Notes: generated from the letters alone by a model not told the origin. A stretch of 64,000 bases of DNA from an uncultured Bacteroidales bacterium (GCA_900314725.1 OMWJ01000002.1:62001-126000), one strand, 5' to 3'; counted from the first letter of the stretch, positions 1-9,741 are shown. Numbers and translations are program-made.

Positions 1-664
1 AAGAAGTTTTTCTAATGTTCTAAGAAGAGAAACCAAAATCTACGGTTGCGGAAGAACAGATACAGGTGTTCATGCACGGCATTTTGTTGCTAACTTTGAA
101 GCTGTGGATATGGACGAGCAAGGGTTAGAAGAATTAGTCAGAAAGATGAATGCTTATCTTCCAAACGACATAAGAATATTCAAAATAAAGAAGATGGATT
201 ATGCTTTTAATGCAAGATTTGATGCTGTTTCAAGAACATATAAATACTACATTGCAACACAAAAACAACCGTATAATGAAGATTTTTGTTTGCTTTACTC
301 TGGAGAATTAGACGTTGAAAAGATGAATAGAGCTGCTGCAAGAATGTATGAATACTCAGATTTTGCTTCATTTACTACTGCAGAACTTGGAGAAGTAAAT
401 AATTTTAGGTGCAATCTTATGCTTGCCTATTGGAAAAAGGAAGGAGACTATCTTGTTTTCACCATTAAAGCAAACCGTTTTCTTAGAAATATGGTAAGAT
501 GTGTTGTTGGAACACTCTTAGCAGTTGGAAAAGGCACTATAACAGAAGATGATTTTGTTAGAATAATTAAGGCAAAAGACAGAAAACAGGCTATGTCTTC
601 CGCCCTTGCCAAAGGTTTATTCTTAGAAAATATAGAATACAAAGACTTAGACTTGCAACGCTAA
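1..664 (+). CDS. truA: tRNA pseudouridine synthase A, 5' end outside window
   Basis: Converts U38-U40 of the tRNA anticodon stem to pseudouridine. The frame is open from base 2, well before the first ATG at 104, and encodes the TruA signature GCGRTDTGVHA (about bases 41-73), whose Asp is the catalytic nucleophile. The second half contains the family block NRFLRNMVRCVVGTL. About 40 N-terminal residues are therefore missing from the window and an ATG at 104 would be an artefact. It ends 5 nt before the convergent sulfatase gene with no terminator visible. Confidence 0.95.
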   Translation, partial: RSFSNVLRRETKIYGCGRTDTGVHARHFVANFEAVDMDEQGLEELVRKMNAYLPNDIRIFKIKKMDYAFNARFDAVSRTYKYYIATQKQPYNEDFCLLYSGELDVEKMNRAAARMYEYSDFASFTTAELGEVNNFRCNLMLAYWKKEGDYLVFTIKANRFLRNMVRCVVGTLLAVGKGTITEDDFVRIIKAKDRKQAMSSALAKGLFLENIEYKDLDLQR

Positions 665-669
665 AAGAA

Positions 670-2646
670 TTAGTTTCTCTTTTCAGCGTATGTCAGCATA
701 GCGAAAGCATAGTCTTTCATTTCTTTGATTTTACTTTTGTATGTCGGAGAATTGATGTAGTTTTTCTTATCTCTCCTACCCTTCTTATATTTAAATAGGT
801 ATTCTTTTCCGTTTCTATCCCAAATATAGAACAGTTCCTTATCTAATACACCTATCTTATTGTCTGCTGAAAAGTAAGCATATTTTCTCTTATACAAGTC
901 AAAAGCAACACCCATGGTCTGTCTGTTCTCTATTCCAAGATAAGAACATATCATTTCATCCACATCAATTTGCAAACCAAGATTATAATCTTTTCTTGCC
1001 TGCAAATAATATGGGTTATAGAATATTAGAGGTGAATGATGATATTCCAAAGGCATAGGATAAAGAGTCGTCTTTGTTTTCTTTTTGCCGTGATCTGCAA
1101 TAAAAACAAACAGAGTATTCTTAAACCATTCTTCTTTGCTTGCCTTTTGCATAAAATCTCCTATTGCCCAATCAGCATACTCTATTATTTTATTCTTAAC
1201 TGTTTTGGATTTATACTTCAAACCAATATCTTCAGGAAAAATATAAGGTCCGTGATTGGATGTTGTCAAAAGAGTAACAAAGAAAGGCTTGGTTTTATCG
1301 TAAGAGTTGATTTCTTTTATTGCTCTACGAAACATTATATGGTCAGGAACTCCAAGAGTTGATTTAACTTCTTTTGAAGGATAGTGTTGTTGAGAAAGTA
1401 TTTGTTGAAAATCATTAGCAGAAAGAAAACCTCCGATATTGTCAAATTGGTCATCATGCGTAGTAAAATAATGAGTGCTGTAGTTGTTTTGTCTAAGTAT
1501 TGAAGCTAAGCCTCCCTGCATTTTTGGAATAATTGTTCTTTTCATACTATGCCTATCCATTAATGCAGGCATTCCAAACAAAGTTGAATAAACACCATTA
1601 TAAGTGTGTATTCCAGCAGTATATACATTTTCATACGAAACGCCATTGCTAAGAAGACTATCAAGATTTGGAGTAAGATTGCTTTTAGGATTGAAGTTTT
1701 TAAGATTAACCGCTGTCATACTCTCCATTATAACCAAAACAACATTAGTCTTTTGTTTATAAAAAACCGTATCTCTTTCGTTTATTGGATTGGAATACAT
1801 ATCTTTATATTCTTTTTCCACAAAAGCGATGGCCTTTCTCTCTTCCATAAGATTAAGAGATTGGTTTTTCTTAGAAGTTTTTTCCTGTATGCTTTTAATA
1901 AGGGTAAAATTAGGATTTAAACCTAATTGATTAATAAAAGCATTGTTTGAAAAATAAGCAGTTCCAACTCTTATAGGACTTTTTTCTGCTAATCTTCCTC
2001 TTGACCCAGCAAAACAAAGCACTAAGAAAATCAAATAAGTTATGATAGTTTTCAATTTGTAGTTTTTATATTCATAGTTTTCAGATGTCGTTTGCTTTAT
2101 AGTTTTGTTAAATATCTTTCTCATTATCCACCAGAAACCTATTCCAAAAGCAATAAAAACAAATATAAAACCTATATAACTAATTTCCTCAACTATCATT
2201 TTGAAGACAAATTTTGGACTATCAAACCATTCAAAAGCTTGAACCGAAAATCTTTGAAAGAAATACTTGAAGTAAGGCAAATCAACAGTACTTACAAACA
2301 TAGCAAGTAAAAGAACAGAAGATATAAAAATATGGACTCCTTTGTACAACTTTTTACCTTTAAGAAAATCCACTCTAAGTATAGCACAAACAAAGAAGAC
2401 TATCAAAGGCAAAAACAAAATATAGCAAACAATAACAGAGTCAAATCTCAATCCCATCATCATTGCTTTAACCAATAAAGCGTTGTCTTCCACGCTTTGC
2501 AGTTCTGTGTTGTTGATAAAAAGCATTATGATTCTAAACAGCGTAAAAACCAACAACATAAACAGATATATTAGACTCAAATATCTAAGTTGCGGAGATA
2601 GTATTTTTATTCTATTTATCTTGATTTTGTCCATTTTACTAAGCAT
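670..2646 (-). CDS. LTA-synthase-like membrane sulfatase / phosphoglycerol transferase family protein
   Basis: Alkaline-phosphatase-superfamily enzyme of the LtaS/MdoB/OpgB type, which moves phospho-alcohol head groups onto envelope glycans or lipids; the substrate here is unknown. The protein has about five membrane segments in residues 24-216, then a periplasmic sulfatase domain. Visible metal/catalytic elements are VLVIMESMT (Glu near 308), the probable nucleophile Thr near 348 in GIHTYNG, and FIADHG near 517. At 658 residues it has the usual family length. The first ATG is only about 5 nt from the inferred transcription start, so the ATG at 2634 (MDKIKIN) may be the real start. It is monocistronic and convergent with truA. 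Confidence 0.85.
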   Translation of the reverse strand: MLSKMDKIKINRIKILSPQLRYLSLIYLFMLLVFTLFRIIMLFINNTELQSVEDNALLVKAMMMGLRFDSVIVCYILFLPLIVFFVCAILRVDFLKGKKLYKGVHIFISSVLLLAMFVSTVDLPYFKYFFQRFSVQAFEWFDSPKFVFKMIVEEISYIGFIFVFIAFGIGFWWIMRKIFNKTIKQTTSENYEYKNYKLKTIITYLIFLVLCFAGSRGRLAEKSPIRVGTAYFSNNAFINQLGLNPNFTLIKSIQEKTSKKNQSLNLMEERKAIAFVEKEYKDMYSNPINERDTVFYKQKTNVVLVIMESMTAVNLKNFNPKSNLTPNLDSLLSNGVSYENVYTAGIHTYNGVYSTLFGMPALMDRHSMKRTIIPKMQGGLASILRQNNYSTHYFTTHDDQFDNIGGFLSANDFQQILSQQHYPSKEVKSTLGVPDHIMFRRAIKEINSYDKTKPFFVTLLTTSNHGPYIFPEDIGLKYKSKTVKNKIIEYADWAIGDFMQKASKEEWFKNTLFVFIADHGKKKTKTTLYPMPLEYHHSPLIFYNPYYLQARKDYNLGLQIDVDEMICSYLGIENRQTMGVAFDLYKRKYAYFSADNKIGVLDKELFYIWDRNGKEYLFKYKKGRRDKKNYINSPTYKSKIKEMKDYAFAMLTYAEKRN

Positions 2647-2657
2647 TTATTTATCTG

Positions 2658-2665
2658 CAAAATTA
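2658..2665 (-). promoter_or_regulatory. -7 box of the LTA-synthase-like gene
   Basis: TAATTTTG on the minus strand matches the Bacteroidota -7 consensus TAnnTTTG. The transcription start would fall near 2651, giving a very short leader. Confidence 0.6.
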
Positions 2666-2706
2666 AATATTTTATTTGAAGTGGTAACGACAACAGCATT
2701 TTTTTG

Positions 2707-2714
2707 TAATTTTG
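2707..2714 (+). promoter_or_regulatory. -7 box of dus
   Basis: TAATTTTG on the plus strand, 39 nt before the ATG at 2753. It shows that the longer open frame starting at 2483, which lies antisense to the neighbouring gene, is not the real start. Confidence 0.6.
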
Positions 2715-2752
2715 CTGGCGGTGAGACAATAGCGACTAAGAAGAAAAAAAGA

Positions 2753-3718
2753 ATGATAAAGGATATTTTACCTGATTTTGTTTTGGGACTGAGTCCTATG
2801 GATGAGATAACAACACCTGAATATCGTGAAATTTGTAAGGAATATGGTGCAGATGTTGTTTTTACTGAGTTTGTTTCAACTGATGCTTTAATCAGAGATG
2901 TAGAAAAAAGTTATAAGAAGATTACTTTCAGTGAGAAACAAAGACCTTTGGCTATACAAATATTTGGTAATGATGAAAAAACATTGGTAAATGCGGCTCA
3001 AAGAGTTGAGGAACTCAAACCTGATTGGATAGATATTAATTGGGGATGTCCAATGAAAAGGATTGCAGGTAAGGGTTCTGGCTCTGGTATCTTGCAGGAT
3101 ATACCTAAGATGTTAAGATTAACTAAAGCAGTTGTTGATAGTGTGAAACTGCCTGTCAGTGTTAAGACTCGTTTAGGTTATGATGAAAAGAATAAACCCA
3201 TAGTGGAACTTGCGGAAATGTTGCAAGATGTAGGCATACAGTTGATTTCAATTCACGGAAGAACAAAGACTCAGATGTATAGAGGAAGTGCTGATTGGAC
3301 CTTGATTGCTAAGACTAAGGAAAATCCAAGACTAAAGATACCTGTGTTCGGAAATGGTGATATAGACAGTGTGGAAAAGTTTTTGGAATACAAGAAAAGG
3401 TATAATCTTGACGGTATTCTTATTGGAAGATATGCAATAGGTAATCCTTATTTCTTCCTTCAATGCAAGCAGGCCTTAAAGAATGAGAAAATATACCAAC
3501 CTACGCTACAAGACAGGGTGGAAATCTGCAAAAAACACATTCTTCTCTCTATTGAAAACAATGGAGAAGAAAGAACATGTATAAATATGAGAAAATTCTA
3601 TCCAAGATATTTCCTTGGAGTAAGGAACTTTAAACCCTTTAAACTTCAACTGCTTGCGAGCAAAACGAAAGAAGAAGTCTTTGATATTCTTTCTCAGGTG
3701 AGCAAATTAGAAGAATAG
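2753..3718 (+). CDS. dus: tRNA-dihydrouridine synthase
   Basis: FMN enzyme that reduces uridine to dihydrouridine in tRNA D-loops. The start at 2753 (MIKDILPDFV) gives 321 residues, the family length, and lies just downstream of a promoter. The TIM-barrel opens with LGLSPMDEITTPEYR, has the catalytic Cys at residue 99 in NWGCPMKRIAGKGSGSGIL, and has the phosphate-binding block GNGDIDS plus IGRYAIGNPYFF. DusA, B and C subtype cannot be told apart from sequence alone here. It is followed by repeat element A and convergent plsY. Confidence 0.93.
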   Translation: MIKDILPDFVLGLSPMDEITTPEYREICKEYGADVVFTEFVSTDALIRDVEKSYKKITFSEKQRPLAIQIFGNDEKTLVNAAQRVEELKPDWIDINWGCPMKRIAGKGSGSGILQDIPKMLRLTKAVVDSVKLPVSVKTRLGYDEKNKPIVELAEMLQDVGIQLISIHGRTKTQMYRGSADWTLIAKTKENPRLKIPVFGNGDIDSVEKFLEYKKRYNLDGILIGRYAIGNPYFFLQCKQALKNEKIYQPTLQDRVEICKKHILLSIENNGEERTCINMRKFYPRYFLGVRNFKPFKLQLLASKTKEEVFDILSQVSKLEE

Positions 3719-3720
3719 CA

Positions 3721-3805
3721 AAAAAGACTTAGTTTTAATTTTTTAAATCTTGATGTTTAGTGTAAAAAGACTTAGTCTTTTGCACTAAAAGAGTTGATGT
3801 TTTTT
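3721..3805. repeat. Phased 21/22-bp intergenic repeat, copy A
   Basis: Four 9-bp words begin at 3726, 3747, 3769 and 3791, spaced 21, 22 and 22 bp: GACTTAGTT, ATCTTGATG, GACTTAGTC, GAGTTGATG. The third word is the centre of a larger dyad: the flanking linkers TTTAGTGTAAAAA and TTTTGCACTAAAA are near-inverse copies. It lies between convergent dus and plsY, so it may double as a bidirectional terminator. See the finding on the family. Confidence 0.8.
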
Positions 3806-3824
3806 GACAAACTTTTGAAGCTTT

Positions 3825-4532
3825 TTATTCTTTTTTTATTTGGTTTTCTATTTTTACTGTTCTTTTGAATTTGAATTTAGGTTCTTGATGATTAAGCAGG
3901 CGTTTGATATTCTTTCTGTGAGTCCATACTATGAAAAGAGCAACGATTACAGCAAATATAGCCATAGAAAGTGTTATATCTTCATTCTTTGAAAGCCACA
4001 GCTTACTTGTCAAATAAAGAATAGGAAAAGAAATTGCAGCCATAATAGAAGACAATGAAATATAATGTGTTAAGATAAATGTAAGTAAAAAAACAGCCAA
4101 CACAAAAGGAATTATTCCGTGAAACAAACCAATAACTGCTCCAAGCATAGTAGCCACTCCTTTACCACCTTTAAAACCAGCAAAAATAGGTAAAGCATGT
4201 CCTATAACAACAATTATTGCTATAGCAAGAGAATAATAAGAGAATTCATTTATCCAACCCCAATCTTTTAGAAAAGAACCAAATATATTACTACTTAGAT
4301 ATACTGCGAACCAACCTTTTACTATATCTAATAAAAGAACAAATAGCCCTGGTATAAGTCCAAGAACTCTAATAGTATTTGTTGCTCCTGCGTTGTGAGA
4401 GCCTTCTTTTCTTACATCTATTCCATAAAAATTCTTTCCTATCCAAACTGCTGAAGGAATACTACCTAAAAAGTAAGCAACAACAGCTCCAGAAAATAGC
4501 TGTAAAGCCTTTAAGATTGTAAATTGTTCCAT
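3825..4532 (-). CDS. plsY: Acyl-phosphate:glycerol-3-phosphate acyltransferase PlsY
   Basis: Membrane acyltransferase that makes lysophosphatidic acid from acyl-phosphate and glycerol-3-phosphate, the first step of phospholipid synthesis. The three family motifs are present: GSIPSAVWIGK near the N-terminus, GSHNAGATNTIRVLG (glycerol-phosphate site), and GFKGGKGVATMLG. About six hydrophobic segments span the 235 residues. The C-terminal ~30 residues are a basic tail beyond the last helix. It is monocistronic, with its own promoter 21 nt upstream of the ATG. Confidence 0.96.
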   Translation of the reverse strand: MEQFTILKALQLFSGAVVAYFLGSIPSAVWIGKNFYGIDVRKEGSHNAGATNTIRVLGLIPGLFVLLLDIVKGWFAVYLSSNIFGSFLKDWGWINEFSYYSLAIAIIVVIGHALPIFAGFKGGKGVATMLGAVIGLFHGIIPFVLAVFLLTFILTHYISLSSIMAAISFPILYLTSKLWLSKNEDITLSMAIFAVIVALFIVWTHRKNIKRLLNHQEPKFKFKRTVKIENQIKKE

Positions 4533-4552
4533 AATACTGTGATTATTTTTTG

Positions 4553-4560
4553 CAAAGTTA
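4553..4560 (-). promoter_or_regulatory. -7 box of plsY
   Basis: TAACTTTG on the minus strand, followed by GC as in most promoters of this window. It is 21 nt upstream of the plsY ATG and nearly back to back with the atoE promoter. Confidence 0.6.
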
Positions 4561-4584
4561 CAATACTTTTGTGTAAAATTGTAG

Positions 4585-4592
4585 TACTTTTG
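4585..4592 (+). promoter_or_regulatory. -7 box of atoE
   Basis: TACTTTTG followed by CAG, 32 nt before the atoE ATG. It is divergent from the plsY promoter. Confidence 0.55.
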
Positions 4593-4623
4593 CAGAAAAT
4601 TATATCCACAAAATTTTATTCTT

Positions 4624-5982
4624 ATGTTTAAACGATTGATAAACTTTAGCGTCCGTTTAGTTCAGAAGTATTTACCCGAACCTTTTATCTTCGCAATAAT
4701 ACTAAGTTTGATTGCTTTTGTTGTTGCCATACCTATATGTAAGCAATCTCCGTTGGAAGTAGTAGAACATTGGGGAGACGGAGTTTGGTCCTTGTTAGCT
4801 TTTGCTATGCAGATGGCTTTAGTTTTAGTATGTGGAGCAACACTTGCTGCTTCTCCGTCTATTAAAGCATTTATCTCTCGTTTGGCTTCAATACCTAAGA
4901 CTCCTATTTCTGCTATAGCGATAGTTACTTTAGTTTCTGCTTTGGCTTGTTGGATAAATTGGGGTTTTGGTCTTATAGTTGGAGTCATATTTGCCAAAGA
5001 GATTGCTAAGAAGGTTAAGAATGTGGATTACAGACTGTTGATTGCTTCTTCCTATAGCGGCTTTGTTGTTTGGCATGCTGGACTTTCAGGCTCAATTCCT
5101 TTGACAATGGCTACTCCTGGTGAGGCTCTCTCTTCTGCAACTAAAGGGATTTTAACCTCTCCTATACCTATTTCTAATACAGTGTTGAATTATCATAATA
5201 TTCTTATTGTTTGCTTATGTATTGTGGCTTTGGTTGTGGTCAATTCCCTAATGCATCCTAAAGGCGAAAAAGTAATAAGTATAGATCCTCAACTGCTTAT
5301 GGAAGAAAAAGAGGTTAAAGATTCTGTTTCTGAAAATAAGACTCCTGCCGAAAGAATGGAAAATTCAAAACTGTTGAGTATAATAATATCATGCTTAGGC
5401 TTAGGATATTTGGTTTATAAGATAGGTTTCAAAGACGGCAGTTTTGATTTGAACTCAGTTATAATGCTGTTTTTATTCTTAGGAATAATACTTCACAAAA
5501 CACCTCTTAGATATGTGAAAGCATTTTCAAAATCAGCTTCTTCTGCTGCAGGAATATTGTTGCAGTTTCCTTTTTATGCAGGTATTATGGGAATAATCAC
5601 AGGAGTTGGAGAGTCTGGTATATGTTTAGGAACAGTTATAAGCAATGCTTGTATATCCATTTCAAATCCTGTTACTTATCCTCTTCTTACATTCCTATGT
5701 GCAGCAGTTCTCAATATGTTTGTCCCTTCTGGTGGAGGTCATTGGGCTATTCAAGCACCTATAATGTTTGCTGCAGGAGCTGATTTGGGAGTAGATCCAG
5801 GCTTAACTGGAACTTCTATTGCTTGGGGAGATGCATGGACAAATCTGATACAACCATTTTGGGCTTTACCTGCCTTAGCAATAGCTAAACTAAACGCAAA
5901 AGACATTATGGGATTCTGTTTAATTGACTTGCTGATAACAGGAGTGATTATATCCTTAGGATTGGTATTATGGGCAATGTAA
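4624..5982 (+). CDS. atoE: Short-chain fatty acid transporter, AtoE family
   Basis: Inner-membrane permease for short-chain fatty acids such as acetoacetate or butyrate. The 452-residue protein begins with the family opening (MFKRLINFSVRLVQKYLPEPF) and has about 10-12 hydrophobic segments, with the conserved WINWGFGLIVG and FVPSGGGHWAIQAP stretches and a hydrophilic loop at about residues 215-250. No CoA-transferase or thiolase gene is adjacent, unlike enterobacterial ato operons, but a lone CoA-transferase B subunit lies at 41.4 kb. It ends 17 nt from the convergent flippase gene. Confidence 0.9.
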   Translation: MFKRLINFSVRLVQKYLPEPFIFAIILSLIAFVVAIPICKQSPLEVVEHWGDGVWSLLAFAMQMALVLVCGATLAASPSIKAFISRLASIPKTPISAIAIVTLVSALACWINWGFGLIVGVIFAKEIAKKVKNVDYRLLIASSYSGFVVWHAGLSGSIPLTMATPGEALSSATKGILTSPIPISNTVLNYHNILIVCLCIVALVVVNSLMHPKGEKVISIDPQLLMEEKEVKDSVSENKTPAERMENSKLLSIIISCLGLGYLVYKIGFKDGSFDLNSVIMLFLFLGIILHKTPLRYVKAFSKSASSAAGILLQFPFYAGIMGIITGVGESGICLGTVISNACISISNPVTYPLLTFLCAAVLNMFVPSGGGHWAIQAPIMFAAGADLGVDPGLTGTSIAWGDAWTNLIQPFWALPALAIAKLNAKDIMGFCLIDLLITGVIISLGLVLWAM

Positions 5983-5999
5983 TCAAATAAGATAAGAGA

Positions 6000-7496
6000 T
6001 TATTTTTGCTTGATTATCTTTTTGAAATCCAAAATATAACATAAGATTAGATAAACTATTATTAGAGCTGTATTTATTGCTAACCTAAGCATGATATTCT
6101 GGATGTTGTCCTGCAGGTAATACATCACAGAATACAGTCCTAAAGAAAATAGGATATAAAACGCAATCCTTTTGACCTTATATGCAACAGGATAGAATTT
6201 CTGTCCAATAAGATAACAAAGCAGTGAGATAACAAAATAACAAATCAATGTAGTCCAAGCTGCCCCTTTATATCCTAAAATAGGAACAAGGAAATAATTA
6301 CCAATCAGAGTTATAGCAGCACCTATTAAAGCGATGTAGGCTCCATATTTTGTTTTATCACTAACCTTATACCAAATAGAAAGATTATAATAGATTCCAA
6401 GAAAGATATTTGCCATAAGAAGGATAGGAACAACCATTATACCTATTCTGTAGTCTTTTCCCATAAAGTACTGAAACAAATCTATATATCCCATAACAAT
6501 AAGAAAAATAAAACAAAGAAATATAACGAAAGCAGTCATTACTTCTGAATAACTTTTCTTTGCATCTTGTTGCTTCATCTTTGAGAAGAAAAAAGGTTCT
6601 GCTGCAAATTTAAAAGCCTGAATAAACAACGATATGACAATACTTAATTTATAACAAGCTCCGTATATTCCTATTTGACTCATCTTATATTCTGCTATTT
6701 TTGCAGTGTCAGTTATATTATCGGGAATAGTTACCAAATGTTTTAAAGCTATACGGTCAAAAGTCTCATTAACCATTCCTGCCAGACCTCCTATCATTAC
6801 CGGAAATCCATAAACAAGCATACGTTTAAGAACTTTAAAATCAATATTAAATCTAAATTGACTAAACTGAGGAATTAGAAGGATAAACGATATAAATGAT
6901 GCTAAACAATTAGAAATAAATATGTATAAAACTAAATCATTAGGATTAAACCAAGAAGTTATAATATAAAATCCTTTGTCATAAAGTATTGGACATAGTG
7001 CAATAAAGAATAGATTGAATAGAATATTAGAGAAAATATCAACAGTTTTTATAAAAGCAAAACGTTTTGCCATATTTTCTCTTCTCAGCAATGCGTATGG
7101 AATAGCTCTTAAAGCGTCCAAAGCAAGTATAATCAAGAATAAAGCAATATATGTTTTATGATTAGAGTATTGCATTGCCGAGCAAATAGGAGAAAGCGAC
7201 AGAAAAGTAATGAGTAAAAACAACGTAGTTGAGACCATTAAGGAAAATAATGCAGTATTATATACCTTTGATTTGTCGTAATCTTGCGAAAAACGAAAGA
7301 ATGCTGTCTCCATTCCGTATGTTAGGATAATCATAAGAAAGGCTACATACGCATATAGTTCAGAAACCACTCCATAATCTTGTGTTGCAATGTTATAAGT
7401 ATATAAAGGAACAAGAAAATAATTTAAGAATCTGCCAACAATAGTTGGTATTCCATAAACAGCAGTCTGAGAAGCCAATCGTTTTATATCACTCAT
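6000..7496 (-). CDS. Lipopolysaccharide/polysaccharide flippase, MATE-like (Wzx type)
   Basis: MOP-superfamily exporter that probably flips undecaprenyl-linked sugars across the inner membrane. It has 498 residues, about 14 hydrophobic segments, and the family opening LASQTAVYGIPTIVGRFLNYFLVPLYT. The middle has AAEPFFFSKMKQQDAKKSY, typical of Bacteroidota members. It lies 8 nt downstream of the PAP2 gene and ends the adk-obg-PAP2 operon. No glycosyltransferase cluster surrounds it, so it is probably a conserved housekeeping flippase. Confidence 0.87.
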   Translation of the reverse strand: MSDIKRLASQTAVYGIPTIVGRFLNYFLVPLYTYNIATQDYGVVSELYAYVAFLMIILTYGMETAFFRFSQDYDKSKVYNTALFSLMVSTTLFLLITFLSLSPICSAMQYSNHKTYIALFLIILALDALRAIPYALLRRENMAKRFAFIKTVDIFSNILFNLFFIALCPILYDKGFYIITSWFNPNDLVLYIFISNCLASFISFILLIPQFSQFRFNIDFKVLKRMLVYGFPVMIGGLAGMVNETFDRIALKHLVTIPDNITDTAKIAEYKMSQIGIYGACYKLSIVISLFIQAFKFAAEPFFFSKMKQQDAKKSYSEVMTAFVIFLCFIFLIVMGYIDLFQYFMGKDYRIGIMVVPILLMANIFLGIYYNLSIWYKVSDKTKYGAYIALIGAAITLIGNYFLVPILGYKGAAWTTLICYFVISLLCYLIGQKFYPVAYKVKRIAFYILFSLGLYSVMYYLQDNIQNIMLRLAINTALIIVYLILCYILDFKKIIKQK

Positions 7497-7504
7497 TCTT
7501 GTTT

Positions 7505-8113
7505 TTATTTATTTGATTGAAGATTAAATTTGATTATCACTAATTTATATAAGTAAAATACAAAAAAACCTATAGCAATTCCGAGCAAAGAGCCGCATAT
7601 TACATCTAATGGATAGTGATAACCGCAATAGACACGAGAATAACAAGTCAATAAACCCCAAGTTAATGCTGAAACAAAAAATATTTTAAAATACTTGCTT
7701 TGTTTTCTCAACACAAGACTTGCAAAACTGATTACAGCAAAAATATTAGCAGCATGAGAAGAAACAAAACCATATTTTCCACCTTTGTACCAATCAATTA
7801 ATCTTCCTTGTTGAAGTTTTAGTGTAACGCTATCAACCAAAGCATGCGAAGGTCTTAGCCGTTGAAAAACATCTTTAAAACAAATAACACTGATTCTGTC
7901 TGCAAGTACAATTGCTATAAGTATTAAAAACAGATAAATATACCAATACTTAAAATTTTTCTGCCATAGGATAAAGAATGCTATCAAAATTACCATTACA
8001 TCTATAAAAAGAGGATAAGAAAGCAAAGCCATAACCCAATCCACAGAACAAGAACGATGGTGATTGATTAGATTAAACAATGCTGTATCCCAAGAGAGTA
8101 ATTTTTCTAACAT
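7505..8113 (-). CDS. PAP2-family membrane phosphatase
   Basis: Lipid phosphatase of the type that acts on undecaprenyl pyrophosphate, phosphatidylglycerol phosphate or lipid A 1-phosphate. The three PAP2 motifs are visible: KDVFQRLRPSH, SSHAANIFA (the first residue is Ser rather than the usual Pro), and SRVYCGYHYPLDV with the catalytic His and Asp. It has 202 residues and about six membrane segments. It overlaps nothing: 2 nt separate it from obg and 8 nt from the flippase. The pairing with a flippase suggests a role in recycling undecaprenyl carriers, which is inference. Confidence 0.88.
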   Translation of the reverse strand: MLEKLLSWDTALFNLINHHRSCSVDWVMALLSYPLFIDVMVILIAFFILWQKNFKYWYIYLFLILIAIVLADRISVICFKDVFQRLRPSHALVDSVTLKLQQGRLIDWYKGGKYGFVSSHAANIFAVISFASLVLRKQSKYFKIFFVSALTWGLLTCYSRVYCGYHYPLDVICGSLLGIAIGFFVFYLYKLVIIKFNLQSNK

Positions 8114-8115
8114 TT

Positions 8116-9111
8116 CTACATATCTAAGTTTAATTTATTATAAATCAAATCTTTTAATTCTGTTATTCCCATACCAGCAACCGAAGAAATCATTATTGTA
8201 TTTATACCCTTAGGTAAAGTTTTCTTTATTTTTGTTTGAGTTTCTTTGTCTATAATATCACATTTAGTTATGGCAAGTATTCTGTCTTTTTGCATAAGGA
8301 ATGGATTATATTTTTCCAATTCTCCCAACAAGATATTATATTCTTTTACAACATCTTCAGCCTCTGCAGAAACCATAAAAAGAAGAATAGAGTTTCTCTC
8401 TATATGTCTTAAAAACCTAAGTCCTAAACCTTTTCCTTCTGCTGCTCCTTCTATTATTCCAGGAATATCAGCCATGATAAAACTTTTCTCATCTCTATAT
8501 TTTACAATGCCAAGGTTAGGAACTAAAGTAGTAAAAGGATAGTCTGCAATCTGAGGTTTTGCTGCTGAAACAACTGAAAGTAAAGTACTTTTGCCTGCAT
8601 TAGGGAAACCTACTAAACCAACATCTGCTAAGATTTTTAACTCCATTATTACCCAAGCCTCAATAGCTTCTTCTCCTGGTTGAGCAAAACGTGGAGTACG
8701 GAACGTGGAGGATTTAAAGAAATCATTACCTTTTCCTCCTCTACCTCCTTTAAAGAGAATAACTTCTTGTCCATCATCAGTAACTTCACAAAGCACTTCT
8801 CCTGTTTCTGCATCTTTACACACTGTCCCTAAAGGAACTTCTATTATACGGTCTTTTCCGTCTCTACCGTGCATAAGTTTTTGACCACCATTTTCACCAT
8901 CTTCAGCAAAAACATGCTTAGTATATTTCAAATGTAAAAGAGTCCAAAGTTGTTTGTTACCTTTAAGGATAATGTGTCCTCCTCTTCCGCCATCACCACC
9001 ATCAGGACCTCCTTTAAAGTTCTTTGCTTCGTGTAGCAAATGCATACAACCTGCTCCACCTTTACCAGAACGACAAAAAATCTTTACGTAATCAACAAAA
9101 TTACTTGTCAT
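8116..9111 (-). CDS. obg: GTPase Obg
   Basis: Essential large-subunit ribosome-assembly GTPase. The N-terminal glycine-rich Obg fold covers about residues 1-158 ([23 protein letters not shown]). The G domain has G1 [10 protein letters not shown]3 [16 protein letters not shown] and G4 TKCD, with SSVAG as G5. At 331 residues it lacks the extra C-terminal OCT domain, as is usual for Bacteroidota. It sits 6 nt downstream of adk and is probably co-transcribed. Confidence 0.97.
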   Translation of the reverse strand: MTSNFVDYVKIFCRSGKGGAGCMHLLHEAKNFKGGPDGGDGGRGGHIILKGNKQLWTLLHLKYTKHVFAEDGENGGQKLMHGRDGKDRIIEVPLGTVCKDAETGEVLCEVTDDGQEVILFKGGRGGKGNDFFKSSTFRTPRFAQPGEEAIEAWVIMELKILADVGLVGFPNAGKSTLLSVVSAAKPQIADYPFTTLVPNLGIVKYRDEKSFIMADIPGIIEGAAEGKGLGLRFLRHIERNSILLFMVSAEAEDVVKEYNILLGELEKYNPFLMQKDRILAITKCDIIDKETQTKIKKTLPKGINTIMISSVAGMGITELKDLIYNKLNLDM

Positions 9112-9117
9112 TTTTTA

Positions 9118-9690
9118 TTATAATTTATCTATTATAGCACAGATAGATTGAGATATTTTATTAATATCTGGATCAGAACCTTCAACAGCAAAATATGCTC
9201 CTTGTTTTTGTTTATAATAATCTGTCAAAGGTTTGGTTTTTTGTTCGTATTGCTGAAAACGACCTTTGATAGTCTCTTCATTATCATCTTGTCTTCCTTC
9301 TATTTCTGCACGTTTAAGAAGTCTATCCATAAGCAATTCTTTTCTTACATCCAATTCAATAACAGAAACTTGTCCTCTGTTTAAATCTTTAAGAATAGTA
9401 TCTAAAGCCTCTGCTTGTTTTACAGTACGAGGAAAACCATCCAAAAGAATATCTTGATCGTTATGTTTGGTTATAAACTCTCTAATCATTCCAACGATAA
9501 TCTCATCGGAAACGAGCATACCTTTGTTTATTATCTTTTCGGCTTCAAGACCAAGAGGGGTTTTATTCTTTATTTCTTCTCTAAGTATCTCTCCTGTGGA
9601 AATGTAGGCTAAATCATATTTTTCTCTTAAAATCTTGCTTTGAGTACCTTTCCCAGCACCTGGTGCTCCCAAAAGAATTATGTTTTTCAT
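9118..9690 (-). CDS. adk: Adenylate kinase
   Basis: Interconverts ATP + AMP and 2 ADP in the cytoplasm. It has the Walker A loop GAPGAGKGTQ at the N-terminus, the AMP-binding region STGEILREEI, the DGFPRT motif, and the LID-side arginines (RAEIEGRQDDNEETIKGRF). At 190 residues this is the short form without the zinc-binding LID insertion. It is the first gene of the minus-strand operon adk-obg-PAP2-flippase, with a promoter 44 nt upstream. Confidence 0.97.
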   Translation of the reverse strand: MKNIILLGAPGAGKGTQSKILREKYDLAYISTGEILREEIKNKTPLGLEAEKIINKGMLVSDEIIVGMIREFITKHNDQDILLDGFPRTVKQAEALDTILKDLNRGQVSVIELDVRKELLMDRLLKRAEIEGRQDDNEETIKGRFQQYEQKTKPLTDYYKQKQGAYFAVEGSDPDINKISQSICAIIDKL

Positions 9691-9733
9691 CTTATTATTA
9701 TTTTATCAGTTTTTGTTTTGTAATTATATCTTG

Positions 9734-9741
9734 CAAAATTA
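9734..9741 (-). promoter_or_regulatory. -7 box of the adk-obg-PAP2-flippase operon
   Basis: TAATTTTG followed by GCA on the minus strand, giving an untranslated leader of about 38 nt before adk. Confidence 0.6.

Noticed and set aside
2483..2752. Longer start of dus at 2483
   Set aside because: The added ~90 residues are antisense to the sulfatase gene, unlike any Dus N-terminus, and lie upstream of the promoter at 2707.
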